Shown: piece after piece, positions 1 through 9,684 of the stretch
Layout: each line of letters opens with the position of its first letter
How positions within the stretch are numbered: the first letter of the stretch is position 1
NCBI RefSeq assembly: GCF_900187995.1
Contig: NZ_FZNZ01000022.1
Span: 1-64,000 of the forward strand
DNA: 64,000 bases
Direction of reading: 5' to 3'
Source of the DNA: Prevotella jejuni
Lineage (GTDB): Bacteria > Bacteroidota > Bacteroidia > Bacteroidales > Bacteroidaceae
Program-made: the position numbers and the translations under genes
The notes under the pieces: model-generated
Seen by the model: only the letters and a program-made list of their open reading frames with translations
Databases searched by the model: none
What the model was told of the DNA's origin: nothing

Positions 1-55
1 AATATTCTTTATGACTCTCATCGTTATTACGAGTTAATTTTATTTTAACTGGCCG

Positions 56-87
56 CAAAGGTAGTGAGAATATATGAAACAAACAAG
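56..87 (-). promoter_or_regulatory. Promoter for a leftward gene outside the window
   Basis: Read on the minus strand, a TACCTTTG box (56-63) lies 20 bases downstream of a CTTG box (84-87), matching the Bacteroidetes -7/-33 arrangement. It points off the left edge, so it probably drives a gene ending before base 1 of this window. The identity of that gene cannot be seen. Confidence 0.5.
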
Positions 88-225
88 AAATTAGCTAAAA
101 AACATGAAAACATTTATCTTTCCTTGCGTTACGTATTACTTTGATATAATAGCAAACATCTTTGCAGAAGGCTTTAATTATGAGGGTAAAGTCCTTTTAC
201 CTCTTCGCCTTTTCACCTTTAACTT

Positions 226-246
226 AAGACGATAATTCGTCTTTTT
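226..246 (+). terminator. Short hairpin with T-run in the 1-311 gap
   Basis: AAGACGA and TCGTCTT form a 7-bp stem with a 4-base loop, followed by a T-run on the + strand. It lies between the leftward promoter at 56-87 and the 3' end of the AlkD-like gene at 312. The T-run faces the wrong way for AlkD, so its role is uncertain. I see no gene in 1-311. Confidence 0.3.
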
Positions 247-311
247 ATGTCCCTCAGTCTTTGACACGCATTGGAATAAAGTTTTGAAGGTGGGCGAAAG
301 AGAAAAGAGGG

Positions 312-1022
312 TCAGCCACGTTTCATAAGTATAGAACGCTCTGCGGGTGAGAACTTCTCAATCGCATAACGCAACATGGTGCGGGGCATGTCTGCTCGAT
401 GGCTCATTACATAATTATAAAGACGATTAGCATCACGCTTCCCAGCCTCACGAAGCATCCAGCCAATAGCTTTGTGCATTAGGTCGTGTGGGTGGTGCAT
501 CATCAGGTCGCTTAGTGCGTATGTGTCTTCTAATTGTCCTTTACGAATGAAGGCGTATGTCGATACGATAGCGATACGATTGTCCCATAGTAGTGGACTG
601 TGAGCTAATTGATAGAGAATGTCACGTGATTTGTCGAGTAGGTATTCTCCTACAATGAAGCGGCAAGATAGATCAACAAGGTCCCAGTTGTTAATTCTAT
701 CGGTTTGAGAAAGGTAAAGATTGAATAGCTCTTTGCGTAAAGCTTCGTCTTTTTTCTTACTTTTCTCTACCATTATGATTAAGGCACAAAGGCGCACTTC
801 ATGCCATTCTGACTGTATCAGCTCCCGTATCTCCTCTATGGATATGTCTTTGTGTAACTTGGCAATAGCTCTGATATTGGGTACGGTAACACCTAAGAAA
901 CGGTCGCCTTCTCCATATTCTCCTTTGCCAGCCTTAAAGAACCTCGGGAAAATCTCTCGTTTCTCATCGTCGGACAGCGCTTGAAGTTTGCTTGTAATAA
1001 TCTTAGTAATCTTTTCCATCAT
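312..1022 (-). CDS. AlkD-like DNA alkylation repair protein
   Basis: This 236-residue protein is a predicted HEAT-like-repeat DNA glycosylase of the AlkC/AlkD family, which removes bulky or cationic alkylated bases such as 3-methyladenine and 7-methylguanine. The AlkD signature residues can be placed: W113 and D117 in the NNWDLVD segment, R149 in LWDNRI and W188 in the IGWMLREAGK helix. Their spacing matches the catalytic and base-contact residues known for Bacillus cereus AlkD (W109, D113, R148, W187). It is soluble, without signal peptide or membrane segment, and has the usual length. It is divergent from groES, with a TATCTTTG -7 box on its own strand at 1061-1068. The family is clear; the exact lesion range is inferred. 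Confidence 0.88.
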   Translation of the reverse strand: MMEKITKIITSKLQALSDDEKREIFPRFFKAGKGEYGEGDRFLGVTVPNIRAIAKLHKDISIEEIRELIQSEWHEVRLCALIIMVEKSKKKDEALRKELFNLYLSQTDRINNWDLVDLSCRFIVGEYLLDKSRDILYQLAHSPLLWDNRIAIVSTYAFIRKGQLEDTYALSDLMMHHPHDLMHKAIGWMLREAGKRDANRLYNYVMSHRADMPRTMLRYAIEKFSPAERSILMKRG

Positions 1023-1060
1023 AAATCTTTGATAGTTCTTACCATATTCTTTTTCTATTG

Positions 1061-1068
1061 CAAAGATA
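1061..1068 (-). promoter_or_regulatory. -7 box of the AlkD-like gene
   Basis: TATCTTTG on the minus strand, about 40 bases upstream of the start codon. The -33 partner is weak (TTTA at about 1090-1093, 21 bases away). Confidence 0.45.
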
Positions 1069-1107
1069 AAACTTTATTTTATTTTTTAGTAAACATGACA
1101 AGGAAAA

Positions 1108-1143
1108 CTGACAGGTTGTCAGATAAAATTCGTGAAGATGTCA
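1108..1143 (+). promoter_or_regulatory. Palindrome upstream of groES, candidate heat-shock site
   Basis: CTGACA and TGTCAG, separated by GGT, make a perfect interrupted palindrome at 1108-1122. A GATGTCA element follows at 1137-1143. No TAnnTTTG box is clear between here and the groES start at 1239. A near-identical pair of elements lies about the same distance upstream of htrA (8444-8501). No CIRCE element is present. A role as operator or alternative-sigma site is inference. Confidence 0.5.
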
Positions 1144-1238
1144 GTACGTCCTTTTGGCATACTTTTCGTATAAAGTAAGGCGAAACGATTTTTAGGAGTC
1201 GTAGAGTAATGATAAACAAAATCTTAAAATATACGATT

Positions 1239-1508
1239 ATGACAATTAAACCTTTAGCAGACAGAGTGCTTGTACTCCCAGCACAGGCAGAAGAGAAAGT
1301 TGGTGGTATTATAATTCCAGACACAGCCAAGGAGAAACCACAGCGTGGTAAGGTTGTAGCTGTTGGTAATGGTACTAAGGATGAAGAGATGGTTCTCAAA
1401 GTTGGCGACGAGGTACTCTATGGTAAGTATGCTGGTACAGAGCTTGAGAATGAAGGAGAGAAATATCTGATGATGCGTCAGAGTGATGTATTAGCAGTTG
1501 TTGAATAA
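1239..1508 (+). CDS. groS: Co-chaperonin GroES
   Basis: This is the 10-kDa co-chaperonin that caps the GroEL ring and closes the folding chamber in the cytoplasm. The product is 89 residues, the usual length for the family. The N-terminal [10 protein letters not shown] segment and the mobile-loop sequence GGIIIPDTA at residues 22-30, which docks onto GroEL, are both present. The reading frame is open from 1209, but the ATG at 1239 gives the canonical MTIKPL start, so I chose it. groEL follows 103 bases downstream in the same orientation, and the two should form one operon ending at the hairpin at 3257-3288. Upstream regulation is probably through the palindrome at 1108-1143. Confidence 0.97.
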   Translation: MTIKPLADRVLVLPAQAEEKVGGIIIPDTAKEKPQRGKVVAVGNGTKDEEMVLKVGDEVLYGKYAGTELENEGEKYLMMRQSDVLAVVE

Positions 1509-1599
1509 AATAGCCTTTGCTTATTAAAGAATGTAATACTCTTACCTTATATATATTAAGGTGAACGATAAGCAAAGCATAACTAAACAATAATAATAA

Positions 1600-3237
<1,638 letters not shown>

Positions 3238-3256
3238 TGTAAGTTTTAGATATTAA

Positions 3257-3288
3257 ATAAAAAGAGGGTGGTGACACCCTCTTTTTTT
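3257..3288. terminator. Bidirectional terminator between groEL and the PqqD-like gene
   Basis: A stem of AAAGAGGGTG pairing with CACCCTCTTT, with loop GTGA, has T-rich flanks on both strands. It lies in the short gap between two convergent transcription units, so it probably serves both. Confidence 0.88.
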
Positions 3289-3349
3289 ATGCTCTATCTG
3301 AAAGCGAACGGTCTTATTACGTTCTTAATCCTATATTCCTCAATCTTTT

Positions 3350-3754
3350 TTATCCAAAAAGACGCTTGAAGAGACCTTTCTTCTTAGGTTTACTCTCTTG
3401 CTTAAGTACATCTTCTTTAATATCGTCTTTCGTTTCAGCAGTAAGTTCTTTTTCGTTAGTTGACTGGTCTTCAGGAATGTCATCACCCTCGATGATACCA
3501 GCAGTGCCCCATTGTGCAGCAAGTGCTACGGCATCCTTACGGGCTGTAGCCTCATCGATTTCATATTGATTACAGATGAGTTCAACGAGATTATCCACTG
3601 TAAAAGTGCCCATCTTTTGCACCTCTTCCCACAGGTATGCAGAACTTTCGTTCATTGAAATGATATTACTAAAGTCGATGTTCTCGTCTCCTTCAGCAAC
3701 GATGATATGCTCTCCGCATACTTCACGGAGGTTGAAACCATTTTTTACTTTCAT
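3350..3754 (-). CDS. PqqD-like protein with charged tail
   Basis: Residues 1 to about 95 match the PqqD / RiPP-recognition-element fold: an N-terminal beta segment ending in EHIIVAEGDENIDF, the MNESSAYLWEEV segment, then a helical part with DNLVELICNQYEIDEATARKD. Members of this family bind leader peptides of ribosomally made peptides. After residue 95 an acidic linker leads to a basic, hydrophobic tip (KKKGLFKRLFG) that could insert into a membrane surface. It is the last of a leftward cluster with an S24/S26-type peptidase 42 bases upstream and an HPr-kinase-like protein beyond that. No radical-SAM enzyme, transporter or precursor peptide is visible nearby, so the peptide it would bind, if any, is unknown. 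Confidence 0.75.
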   Translation of the reverse strand: MKVKNGFNLREVCGEHIIVAEGDENIDFSNIISMNESSAYLWEEVQKMGTFTVDNLVELICNQYEIDEATARKDAVALAAQWGTAGIIEGDDIPEDQSTNEKELTAETKDDIKEDVLKQESKPKKKGLFKRLFG

Positions 3755-3796
3755 TCTTATTGATAATTTATTTTGTTATCATTCGTTTTATATCGG

Positions 3797-4282
3797 TCAA
3801 ATTGTACCGAAGATAGGAATCCATATTCGTCTATATGCACCTAAGATATATCTCCGTAGCGGTAGGAGTCGGGTCCATATATAGCTATATGTCCTCCATT
3901 TCCATGCGTCGGTAGCGTCCATTTCTTTTCTTCCTTTGCGATAGAAACCGATGACGGCACCTACGATATTTTCTTTTTTGCAATGTTCGACACCAAGGTT
4001 CCCGTCGCCTCGTAAAGTCACGTTGTCTCCTTCTATACTATCAATGCGATGTAAGACAAAGTGAAGAGGATTTACTTCAGCCAAGACAGGGTCGCCAACT
4101 TTGATACTTGAAGGTTTTACCAATAACGCTTTGTCACGATCGTTCTCAAGGAAAGGACGCATAGAATAGCCTCGAAGGCGTAATGTAACCGTATGGCCTT
4201 CATTTAATATCTTTACAACTTCTGGCAGAAACTCTGCATTAGCAAACTGAATCTCAGAAGTAGTTAGTACAGTCTTTGACAT
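3797..4282 (-). CDS. S24/S26-family serine peptidase-like protein
   Basis: The 161-residue protein has the signal-peptidase-like core. A catalytic serine sits at S40 in RGYSMRPFL, an LHRI box (H78, R79) occupies the place of the general base seen in S26B signal peptidases, and an RGDGN box lies at residues 91-95. There is no N-terminal membrane anchor; the C-terminal part is rich in W, Y and R and could lie on the membrane. Family knowledge suggests cleavage of a leader or signal sequence; the substrate is unknown. It lies between an HPr-kinase-like gene and a PqqD-like gene, a set that recalls RiPP maturation clusters. Its first codons are part of an imperfect direct repeat with the end of the upstream gene. 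Confidence 0.72.
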   Translation of the reverse strand: MSKTVLTTSEIQFANAEFLPEVVKILNEGHTVTLRLRGYSMRPFLENDRDKALLVKPSSIKVGDPVLAEVNPLHFVLHRIDSIEGDNVTLRGDGNLGVEHCKKENIVGAVIGFYRKGRKEMDATDAWKWRTYSYIWTRLLPLRRYILGAYRRIWIPIFGTI

Positions 4283-4386
4283 AAGTCTTATCTATTGTTA
4301 CTGTTTGATAGTAAGCTGGGGCATAAAAGTAGTGGTAGTCATTCTTTGACGTAAGCCTTACCTTTTTGTTACCGTTTGATAGCAGA
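4259..4386. repeat. Imperfect tandem duplication, period about 70 bp
   Basis: About 58 bases starting at 4259 (including TCTTTGACATAAG at 4273 and GTTTGATAG at 4303) recur at about 4328-4386 (TCTTTGACGTAAG at 4343 and GTTTGATAG at 4373). One copy covers the start of the S24/S26-like gene, the other the end of the HPr-kinase-like gene. The sequence suggests a local duplication that created the intergenic spacer. Confidence 0.7.
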
Positions 4387-5245
4387 CCTCTGCTGCTTCC
4401 TGGTTTGGTAAACAGTGCAATGTGAAAACCCTTCCTGTTTCAACTATCTTTGTAATTGTATCGCAAACTCCATTATAGATGTCAGAGTCCCATTTCATAC
4501 TTGAACAAGAGGGGAGGAGTGAAGCAAAGGCCGCAATAGGATTAGGTTTCTCTACAGAGTTTATCTTTGCACGATCAATTCGTGTGATAGCACCTAAGCG
4601 TGCCTTGACATTCCGATAGCATGGAGTCTTTCCACTCCAAGGACTACCATATATCCACGTCTCACCATTAATAATTCTAACAATGGGATTATCGTCATTC
4701 ATAAGGTCGCTGCCAGGAATATAGCGTAGCCACATACTGACTTGTGTAGATTTACCTGTTCCGCTCTTAGCTATAAAAGCATATCCATAGTTGTTGTTAC
4801 GAACGAGGGAAGCATGAATCAACAATGTCTTCTTATGTGCACCAGCAAAAGCAAAGATAAGCATTAAGGCATTGTTCAGTCCAAATGTACGCATGTTCTT
4901 ATTACCATTGAGTGCACAACGGCAATCAGAGAAATCCTTATTGCTCTGTAGTAGACAGCAGTCAGCGCCATTAATGTCTTTGATAATATACTGATAACTA
5001 CCATCATCAACACGGTCGACAACAGTATCACCGTTTCCTGTATCAAAGGCACGAATACGTTGTCTTCTATCTTTTGGAATAGGACGAAGCGTATCGTCAA
5101 CAGTCAGTCGGAAAAAAACATCCTCCGATACTTCCTTAATCCTAAAAGGCTCAAAAGAACTTAGTAAGTGCATTCCATTGACACCCGTCTCACGGAAGAT
5201 AATCTGTATATCAAAGTCAGCTATTCTAAAGTTATTTATTTCCAT
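4358..5245 (-). CDS. HPr kinase / PEP carboxykinase-like ATPase
   Basis: The 295-residue protein resembles the C-terminal catalytic domain of HPr kinase/phosphorylase and related stand-alone kinases. A conserved histidine is in IHASLV (H144), a Walker A loop SGTGKST is at residues 161-167, an acidic segment LMNDDNPIV is at residues 181-189, and GSPWSGK follows at 200-206. The N-terminal HPr-kinase sensor domain and any HPr/PTS genes are absent, so phosphorylation of a small peptide or protein partner is more likely than carbon-catabolite control. Kinases of this type occur in some lasso-peptide clusters. Its start overlaps the end of the upstream secreted-protein gene by 14 bases, indicating co-transcription and perhaps coupled translation. 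Confidence 0.72.
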   Translation of the reverse strand: MEINNFRIADFDIQIIFRETGVNGMHLLSSFEPFRIKEVSEDVFFRLTVDDTLRPIPKDRRQRIRAFDTGNGDTVVDRVDDGSYQYIIKDINGADCCLLQSNKDFSDCRCALNGNKNMRTFGLNNALMLIFAFAGAHKKTLLIHASLVRNNNYGYAFIAKSGTGKSTQVSMWLRYIPGSDLMNDDNPIVRIINGETWIYGSPWSGKTPCYRNVKARLGAITRIDRAKINSVEKPNPIAAFASLLPSCSSMKWDSDIYNGVCDTITKIVETGRVFTLHCLPNQEAAEVCYQTVTKR

Positions 5246-5732
5246 TCTCTTGTGTTTGAGCTTCCTTTGACTGAACTGCAGGTGTCGTATTCACTTGAGG
5301 AGTTTCGTTTGGAGTATAGTTGTCTGGTGTTACAGCCTTATATCTGAACTCAGAGTCAGAAATCAACTTAACATCATACTTCTTCTTACCCTTTTCGTAT
5401 TTATTCTTTAAGGCTGTGAACTTCTTCATAGCCTTACTTTCATTTTCTGCATACATCGTTACGCAGGTTGGAAAGTTCTGTAAACCAGTACTCTGAAGGT
5501 AATAACGAAGCTGATAGGAGTAGTCTTCACGATTAGCAAGGAAATTCGTGCGGTCGTTGGCAAGGTAAGCATCTATCTTCTGTACGTTGGTCATGTAGAC
5601 CGTTGAATCATTAAAAGAAGCTGCGAAGCCAAACATATAGACTTTTGCAGGTTTATATCCTTTTGCATTACTACTATTTACCCATCCCAGTAGGAGTACT
5701 ACCGCTATGATTAATACCTGACGTACTTTCAT
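5232..5732 (-). CDS. Hypothetical secreted protein
   Basis: The 166-residue product starts with a clear signal peptide (MKVRQVLIIAVVLLLGW, likely cleavage after SSNA near residue 23). The mature part has a predicted alpha/beta region followed by a Pro/Thr/Gln-rich tail from about residue 135. I do not recognise a named family. The KAMKKFTALKNKYEKGKKKYD segment is strongly basic and helical. It lies 30 bases downstream of rpoD and overlaps the HPr-kinase-like gene by 14 bases, so it is probably read with the cluster. The export signal indicates periplasm or outer surface. Confidence 0.75.
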   Translation of the reverse strand: MKVRQVLIIAVVLLLGWVNSSNAKGYKPAKVYMFGFAASFNDSTVYMTNVQKIDAYLANDRTNFLANREDYSYQLRYYLQSTGLQNFPTCVTMYAENESKAMKKFTALKNKYEKGKKKYDVKLISDSEFRYKAVTPDNYTPNETPQVNTTPAVQSKEAQTQENGNK

Positions 5733-5762
5733 CTTAATTTATAAATATATTATAATGTTATG

Positions 5763-6626
5763 TTATTGCCCCAAATACGCCTTCAATATCTTACTATTGG
5801 TTTGCTGGCGTAGGCGTCGTATTGCTTTCTCCTTTATTTGTCTAACACGTTCACGTGTGAGATTATACTTACTGCCAATCTCTTCCAAGGTCATTTCTCG
5901 TTGGTTTATACCGAAATAAGCTTCAATAACCACCTTCTCTCTATCTTCGAGAATTTGTAAAGCTCTTCCGATCTCGTCACGTAAACTCTCCTCAACTAAT
6001 TCCTTATCAGTAGAAGGGGTGTTGTCGTTGGGGATAACGTCTAACAGACTGCTCTGTTCATCATCATAGAAAGGCGCATCAACCGATACATGACGGGAAT
6101 TAACCTTCATCGCATCAACAATCTTGTCTTCTGGTAAGTCTGTGTTCTGTGCTATCTCATCAATACTGGGTCGTCGCTCGTTCTCTTGTTCAAACTGAGT
6201 CAATATCTTATTGATTTTGTTGACGGAACTAACTTGATTTAGTGGTAGCCTAATGATACGACTTTGTTCGGCTATTGCCTGTAAGATACTTTGTCTTATC
6301 CACCATACAGCGTATGAGATAAACTTGAACCCACGGGTCTCGTCAAATTTCTCAGCTGCCTTAATGAGTCCTACATTCCCTTCATTGATGAGATCGGGCA
6401 GTGAGAGACCTTGGTTTTGATACTGCTTAGCAACAGAGACAACGAAACGCAGGTTGGCCTTTGTAAGACGTTCTAAAGCCTTTCGATCACCATTTCGGAT
6501 TTTTTGAGCAAGCTCAACTTCTTCTTCAATACTGATCATTTCTTCATGACCGATCTCCTGTAGATACTTGTCGAGAGAAGCGCTCTCTCGATTCGTAATC
6601 GATTTTGTGATTTTCAGCTGTCTCAT
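5763..6626 (-). CDS. rpoD: Primary sigma factor RpoD (sigma-ABfr type)
   Basis: This is the main housekeeping sigma factor, which in this phylum recognises the TTTG / TAnnTTTG promoters seen throughout the window. The 287-residue protein is short, as is typical: region 1.2 ([10 protein letters not shown]), region 2 ([46 protein letters not shown]), region 3 and region 4 with the helix-turn-helix [20 protein letters not shown]. The frame is open to 6704, but the [10 protein letters not shown] start at 6626 is the family start and is preceded by a full promoter at 6653-6684, which makes the longer form unlikely. The secreted-protein, HPr-kinase-like, peptidase and PqqD-like genes follow closely. 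Confidence 0.96.
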   Translation of the reverse strand: MRQLKITKSITNRESASLDKYLQEIGHEEMISIEEEVELAQKIRNGDRKALERLTKANLRFVVSVAKQYQNQGLSLPDLINEGNVGLIKAAEKFDETRGFKFISYAVWWIRQSILQAIAEQSRIIRLPLNQVSSVNKINKILTQFEQENERRPSIDEIAQNTDLPEDKIVDAMKVNSRHVSVDAPFYDDEQSSLLDVIPNDNTPSTDKELVEESLRDEIGRALQILEDREKVVIEAYFGINQREMTLEEIGSKYNLTRERVRQIKEKAIRRLRQQTNSKILKAYLGQ

Positions 6627-6652
6627 GTGCTTAGTATTATATAAAGTGATGG

Positions 6653-6684
6653 CAAATTTACACAAATTCAATGAGTTGAACAAA
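6653..6684 (-). promoter_or_regulatory. rpoD promoter
   Basis: On the minus strand TTTG (6681-6684) lies exactly 20 bases upstream of TAAATTTG (6653-6660). Transcription should start near 6646, about 20 bases ahead of the chosen ATG. This position also decides the rpoD start codon. Confidence 0.8.
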
Positions 6685-6825
6685 TAAAAAAGTAAAAAAC
6701 TCACCTAAGAAAGTTTAATGTTGTATGGTAAGTTTTATCCTCATGGTTTGTACATCTTTGTTGTTTCTTTGTTTAGGTAGGTTTTCTTTTTGCCTTTTTA
6801 TGCCTTTATCTTGAGCAGTTAGAGC

Positions 6826-6870
6826 ATAAAAAGTCCCCCATTCTTGATTATCTCACAAGGATGGGGGACC
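6826..6870 (-). terminator. htrA terminator
   Basis: A strong hairpin pairs GTCCCCCAT-type arms (6833-6846 with 6856-6869) and is followed on the minus strand by a T-run. It lies 40 bases downstream of the htrA stop codon. Confidence 0.88.
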
Positions 6871-6908
6871 TATCATTTATCGACATCTTCGTCGAAAGTT
6901 ATCTGTTA

Positions 6909-8375
6909 TTAGTCAGCAAGCGGAATTGCGAAGTATGCCTTCTTACCAGTTGGGTAGATGCCTTGTACATAGAGTACAGGGTCCTTGCTGGTTGATGCTT
7001 TCTTAACGATGTTCTGCAAGTCGTCGATACTCTTCACCATGTTCTCATTTACATTCTGAATGATGAACCCACGATTGATGCCAGCATTCTTCAGTGCACC
7101 ACTATTAACCTTCAATACCTCAAGACCATAGCTGATGTTAAGCTGTTTCTTAAGATTGTCTTGTACAGGACGGAACTGTCCACCGAGAACGTCAATGTCG
7201 GCTTGTTCAATAACCTTTGTCGTTCCTTGTGCATTCTTCAGTGTGATAGTCTTTGAAATCTCTTTCTTATGACGGATATAGGTTACAGTAGCCTTGTCGC
7301 CAGGACGCTTGCTGTTGAGTGCCTGCTGAAGCTCAGACATACGTGTTACCTTCTGTCCATCAAACTTAGTGATAACATCGCCCTTAGCCAAACCTAAGGC
7401 AGCGCCGTTGCCATCATCTGATACCTCGCTGACATATACACCTTCGTTTGTACCGAGGTCAACACTCTTGCCCTCTTCTTTCTGTGCATTGATATAATTC
7501 AAGACGTCGCCACCTTGGATACCGAGCATTACACGCTGTACGCTACCATACTTCTTAATATCCTCAACAACCTTATTCATTATTGATGTTGGGATGGCAA
7601 AACCGTAACCACTGTATGCACCTGTCTGTGAGTAGAGCATAGCATTGATACCAACCAACTCGCCCTGAGTGTTAACCAATGCACCACCAGAGTTACCTTG
7701 GTTGATGGCTGCGTCAGTCTGGATAAAGCTCTCGATACCATTGCGAGTAGCACCCAAGCCACGTGACTTAGCACTTACAATACCTGCAGTAACTGTAGAA
7801 TTGAGGTTGTAAGGGTTACCTACAGCAATTACCCATTCACCTACCTTCAATTTGTCAGAGTCACCGATAGGGAGGGTAGGGAGGTTCTTTGCGTTAACCT
7901 TCAGTAATGCAAGGTCTGTCTGTTTGTCAGTTCCTACGATGCGAGCAGAGAACTCACGGTTGTCATTCAGTGTGACTGTCAGTTCGTCAGCACCCTCAAC
8001 AACGTGATTATTCGTTACGATATAACCATCAGGAGAGATGATAACACCACTACCAGTAGCCTCTTTCTTAGGGGTCTGAACCTGCTGACGGCGTGAGCCA
8101 TTACCTTGGTTAGGATTTCCAAAGAAGCCAAATGGGTCGAAGAAACCACCGAATGGGTCGTCTTGAACGTCAACGGTTTGTGTCTTAGAGTTCTGTACAT
8201 ACTTAATGTGAACAACGGCGGGGAGAGCCTTCTCGGCAGCGTATGTCAAGTCGACTGGCTGTCCAGGAGCTACAACGGGTGCCTCAGCTGCATAAACTTT
8301 GATGAATGCGCCTGTAGAAAAAGCAAGGGCAGTAACACATGCTGCACCTACCAAATACTTTGATAAATTCTTCAT
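6909..8375 (-). CDS. htrA: HtrA/DegQ-family periplasmic serine protease
   Basis: This is a Do-type quality-control protease and chaperone of the periplasm. The 488-residue form starts with a signal peptide (residues 1 to about 30, ending VYAA). The trypsin-like domain carries the triad H124 (TNNHVV), D154 (TDLALL) and S229 (GNSGGA). A Gly/Phe/Asn-rich LA-loop-like insert (PFGGFFDPFGFFGNPN) precedes it. Two PDZ-like regions follow, at about 290-390 and 400-480. The frame extends to 8417, but the Met at 8375 begins a proper signal peptide. Upstream lie a -7 box and a palindrome like that of groES, fitting stress induction. It is a single-gene unit with its own terminator. Confidence 0.94.
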   Translation of the reverse strand: MKNLSKYLVGAACVTALAFSTGAFIKVYAAEAPVVAPGQPVDLTYAAEKALPAVVHIKYVQNSKTQTVDVQDDPFGGFFDPFGFFGNPNQGNGSRRQQVQTPKKEATGSGVIISPDGYIVTNNHVVEGADELTVTLNDNREFSARIVGTDKQTDLALLKVNAKNLPTLPIGDSDKLKVGEWVIAVGNPYNLNSTVTAGIVSAKSRGLGATRNGIESFIQTDAAINQGNSGGALVNTQGELVGINAMLYSQTGAYSGYGFAIPTSIMNKVVEDIKKYGSVQRVMLGIQGGDVLNYINAQKEEGKSVDLGTNEGVYVSEVSDDGNGAALGLAKGDVITKFDGQKVTRMSELQQALNSKRPGDKATVTYIRHKKEISKTITLKNAQGTTKVIEQADIDVLGGQFRPVQDNLKKQLNISYGLEVLKVNSGALKNAGINRGFIIQNVNENMVKSIDDLQNIVKKASTSKDPVLYVQGIYPTGKKAYFAIPLAD

Positions 8376-8443
8376 ATACTTAATTATTTGTACGTTAATT
8401 ACTTTTTTGTGTGTCAAGTAGTCATTATTTCTAAATGTCTTGT

Positions 8444-8501
8444 TGACATCTTTCGAGATGCAAATATAGATGCAAAAAGTGAGAAACCGACATTTTGTCA
8501 G
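8444..8501 (-). promoter_or_regulatory. htrA upstream region with stress-type palindrome
   Basis: On the minus strand CTGACA-AAA-TGTCGG (8501-8487) precedes TATATTTG (8468-8461), a good -7 box. Then comes GATGTCA (8450-8444), part of a palindrome with arms ATGTC and GACAT. The first palindrome and the GATGTCA element both recur upstream of groES. The palindrome overlaps the place where a -33 box would be, and no good TTTG is seen there. Confidence 0.5.
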
Positions 8502-9161
8502 TTATCTTTATCCGATTTTAACATTTCCCAAATGCGTCTTAACGGTTCTTAGTTAATGCCATGAAATAATTTACATTCATTCAGTTTGAGTGCCTTTTTG
8601 TTGTTATTTCAAACATTTTGCTCTCTATAACGATGCTTTGTAAAAAGAAAGGTATATGGAAATGTCGTCTCTATTGTCATCTCTGTTTAATGAGTTTGCA
8701 AAGTAGTTGTTTGTGTCTGATAGAACTTCTCCTTGTAATTTACGCATCTGTTGTAGCAATGTGTATTACGCTCTTCGAACAGTAGAAGCATAAAAGTCTA
8801 CTGAAATGAGTAAGGTTATTAGGTACATTATAGTGAGATTATTTTTAAAATTAGTTTGCTGTCATATTTAACAAATCAAGTAAGTTGCTGTGTGTTAGAA
8901 ACTTATTTATCATTGGTAGCTGACAGATGTGACAGGAAAATTTGTTTTGAAGAAATCATTTATCGATAGTTGACGATTCACGTAAGTAAAAAGTTGTATG
9001 TAAAAGAAGGTATTATCAGATGTAAACTCAGTTTCTTTTATCCCATGTATAGCATGGTTTGCGCATGCAAAACGAGACAAGGAAGAGCGATGATAAGCTG
9101 ATACGTATAATCAATTCCATTATGCCATTCTTTGTAATAAATATAGATAATCATTGAAATA
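8502..9161. other. Non-coding gap upstream of rnpB
   Basis: About 660 AT-rich bases carry stop codons in all frames. The only structure I see is the dispersed repeat copy at 8855-8950. Nothing else with coding character is visible. Confidence 0.6.
8855..8950 (+). repeat. Dispersed TGTCA repeat, copy 1 of 4
   Basis: This is a roughly 95-bp element starting TTTGCTGTCATATTTAACA and ending in a CTGACAGATGTGACAGGAAAA-type end. The two ends are partly inverted repeats of each other. Related copies are at 11855-11950, 18664-18757 and 55471-55560, in both orientations and always between genes. Confidence 0.75.
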
Positions 9162-9162
9162 T

Positions 9163-9193
9163 TTTGCCTTTTCCATGATTTCTACTATCTTTG
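9163..9193 (+). promoter_or_regulatory. rnpB promoter
   Basis: TTTG (9163-9166) lies 19 bases upstream of TATCTTTG (9186-9193). This places the RNA 5' end near 9200, just ahead of the first RNase P helix. Confidence 0.82.
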
Positions 9194-9199
9194 CACTCT

Positions 9200-9590
9200 G
9201 ATAAGGCAGTGTTCCGGCTCTGTCGCTGGCATCTGTAATGGGTGCGAGAGGAAAGTCCGGGCAGCATAGGGCATCCTGCTTCCGAAAATAGAAGCTATTG
9301 GTGACAGTAGATGTAGGCAGAAGAAAATAACCGCCATACACTCGTATGGTAAGGATGAGAAGGTGGTGTAAGAGACTACCAGCAGGCGGGTGATCGTCTG
9401 GCTGTGCCGTTCAGGAGCTGCAAGTTCATGTAAACCGTTGTTTGAGGGTAGCCCGCCCAAGCTATAAGCACAACGGAGGGTAGAATGCTTTAGTTGCAGG
9501 GCGACCTGTAATATAGATAAATGACAGGCATCTTCCTATTATCTAAAGATGAGGAAGAGACAGAACCCGGCTTATAGGAACACTGTTTTA
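9200..9590 (+). ncRNA. rnpB: RNase P RNA (class A-like)
   Basis: This is the catalytic RNA that removes tRNA 5' leaders. The P1 helix is visible: CAGTGTTCC at 9207-9215 pairs with GGAACACTG at 9577-9585. The conserved 5' core GAGGAAAGTCCGGGC (about 9248-9262) and the 3' core ACAGAACCCGGCTTATAGG (about 9560-9578) are both intact, as are internal elements such as the GTAAACC-containing segment near 9430. The promoter lies directly upstream. Ends are set from P1 and are uncertain by a few bases. Confidence 0.95.
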
Positions 9591-9684
9591 TTTTTCTTTC
9601 ATATAAGTTCTTTTTCTCTCATGTGGGTATAACGGAGAGATTAGAGGGAATGTAACAATACTAAAATTAATACTTTAAGATCTT

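Noticed and set aside
721-984. Coding frame on the + strand opposite the AlkD-like gene
   Set aside because: It lies wholly antisense to a gene with clear family motifs and has no recognisable features of its own.
1209-1238. Ten-residue N-terminal extension of GroES
   Set aside because: The canonical start MTIKPL lies at 1239 and the extension is not seen in the family.
1100-1240. CIRCE (HrcA) operator at groES
   Set aside because: No TTAGCACTC-N9-GAGTGCTAA-like sequence is present; only the TGACA-type palindrome is seen.
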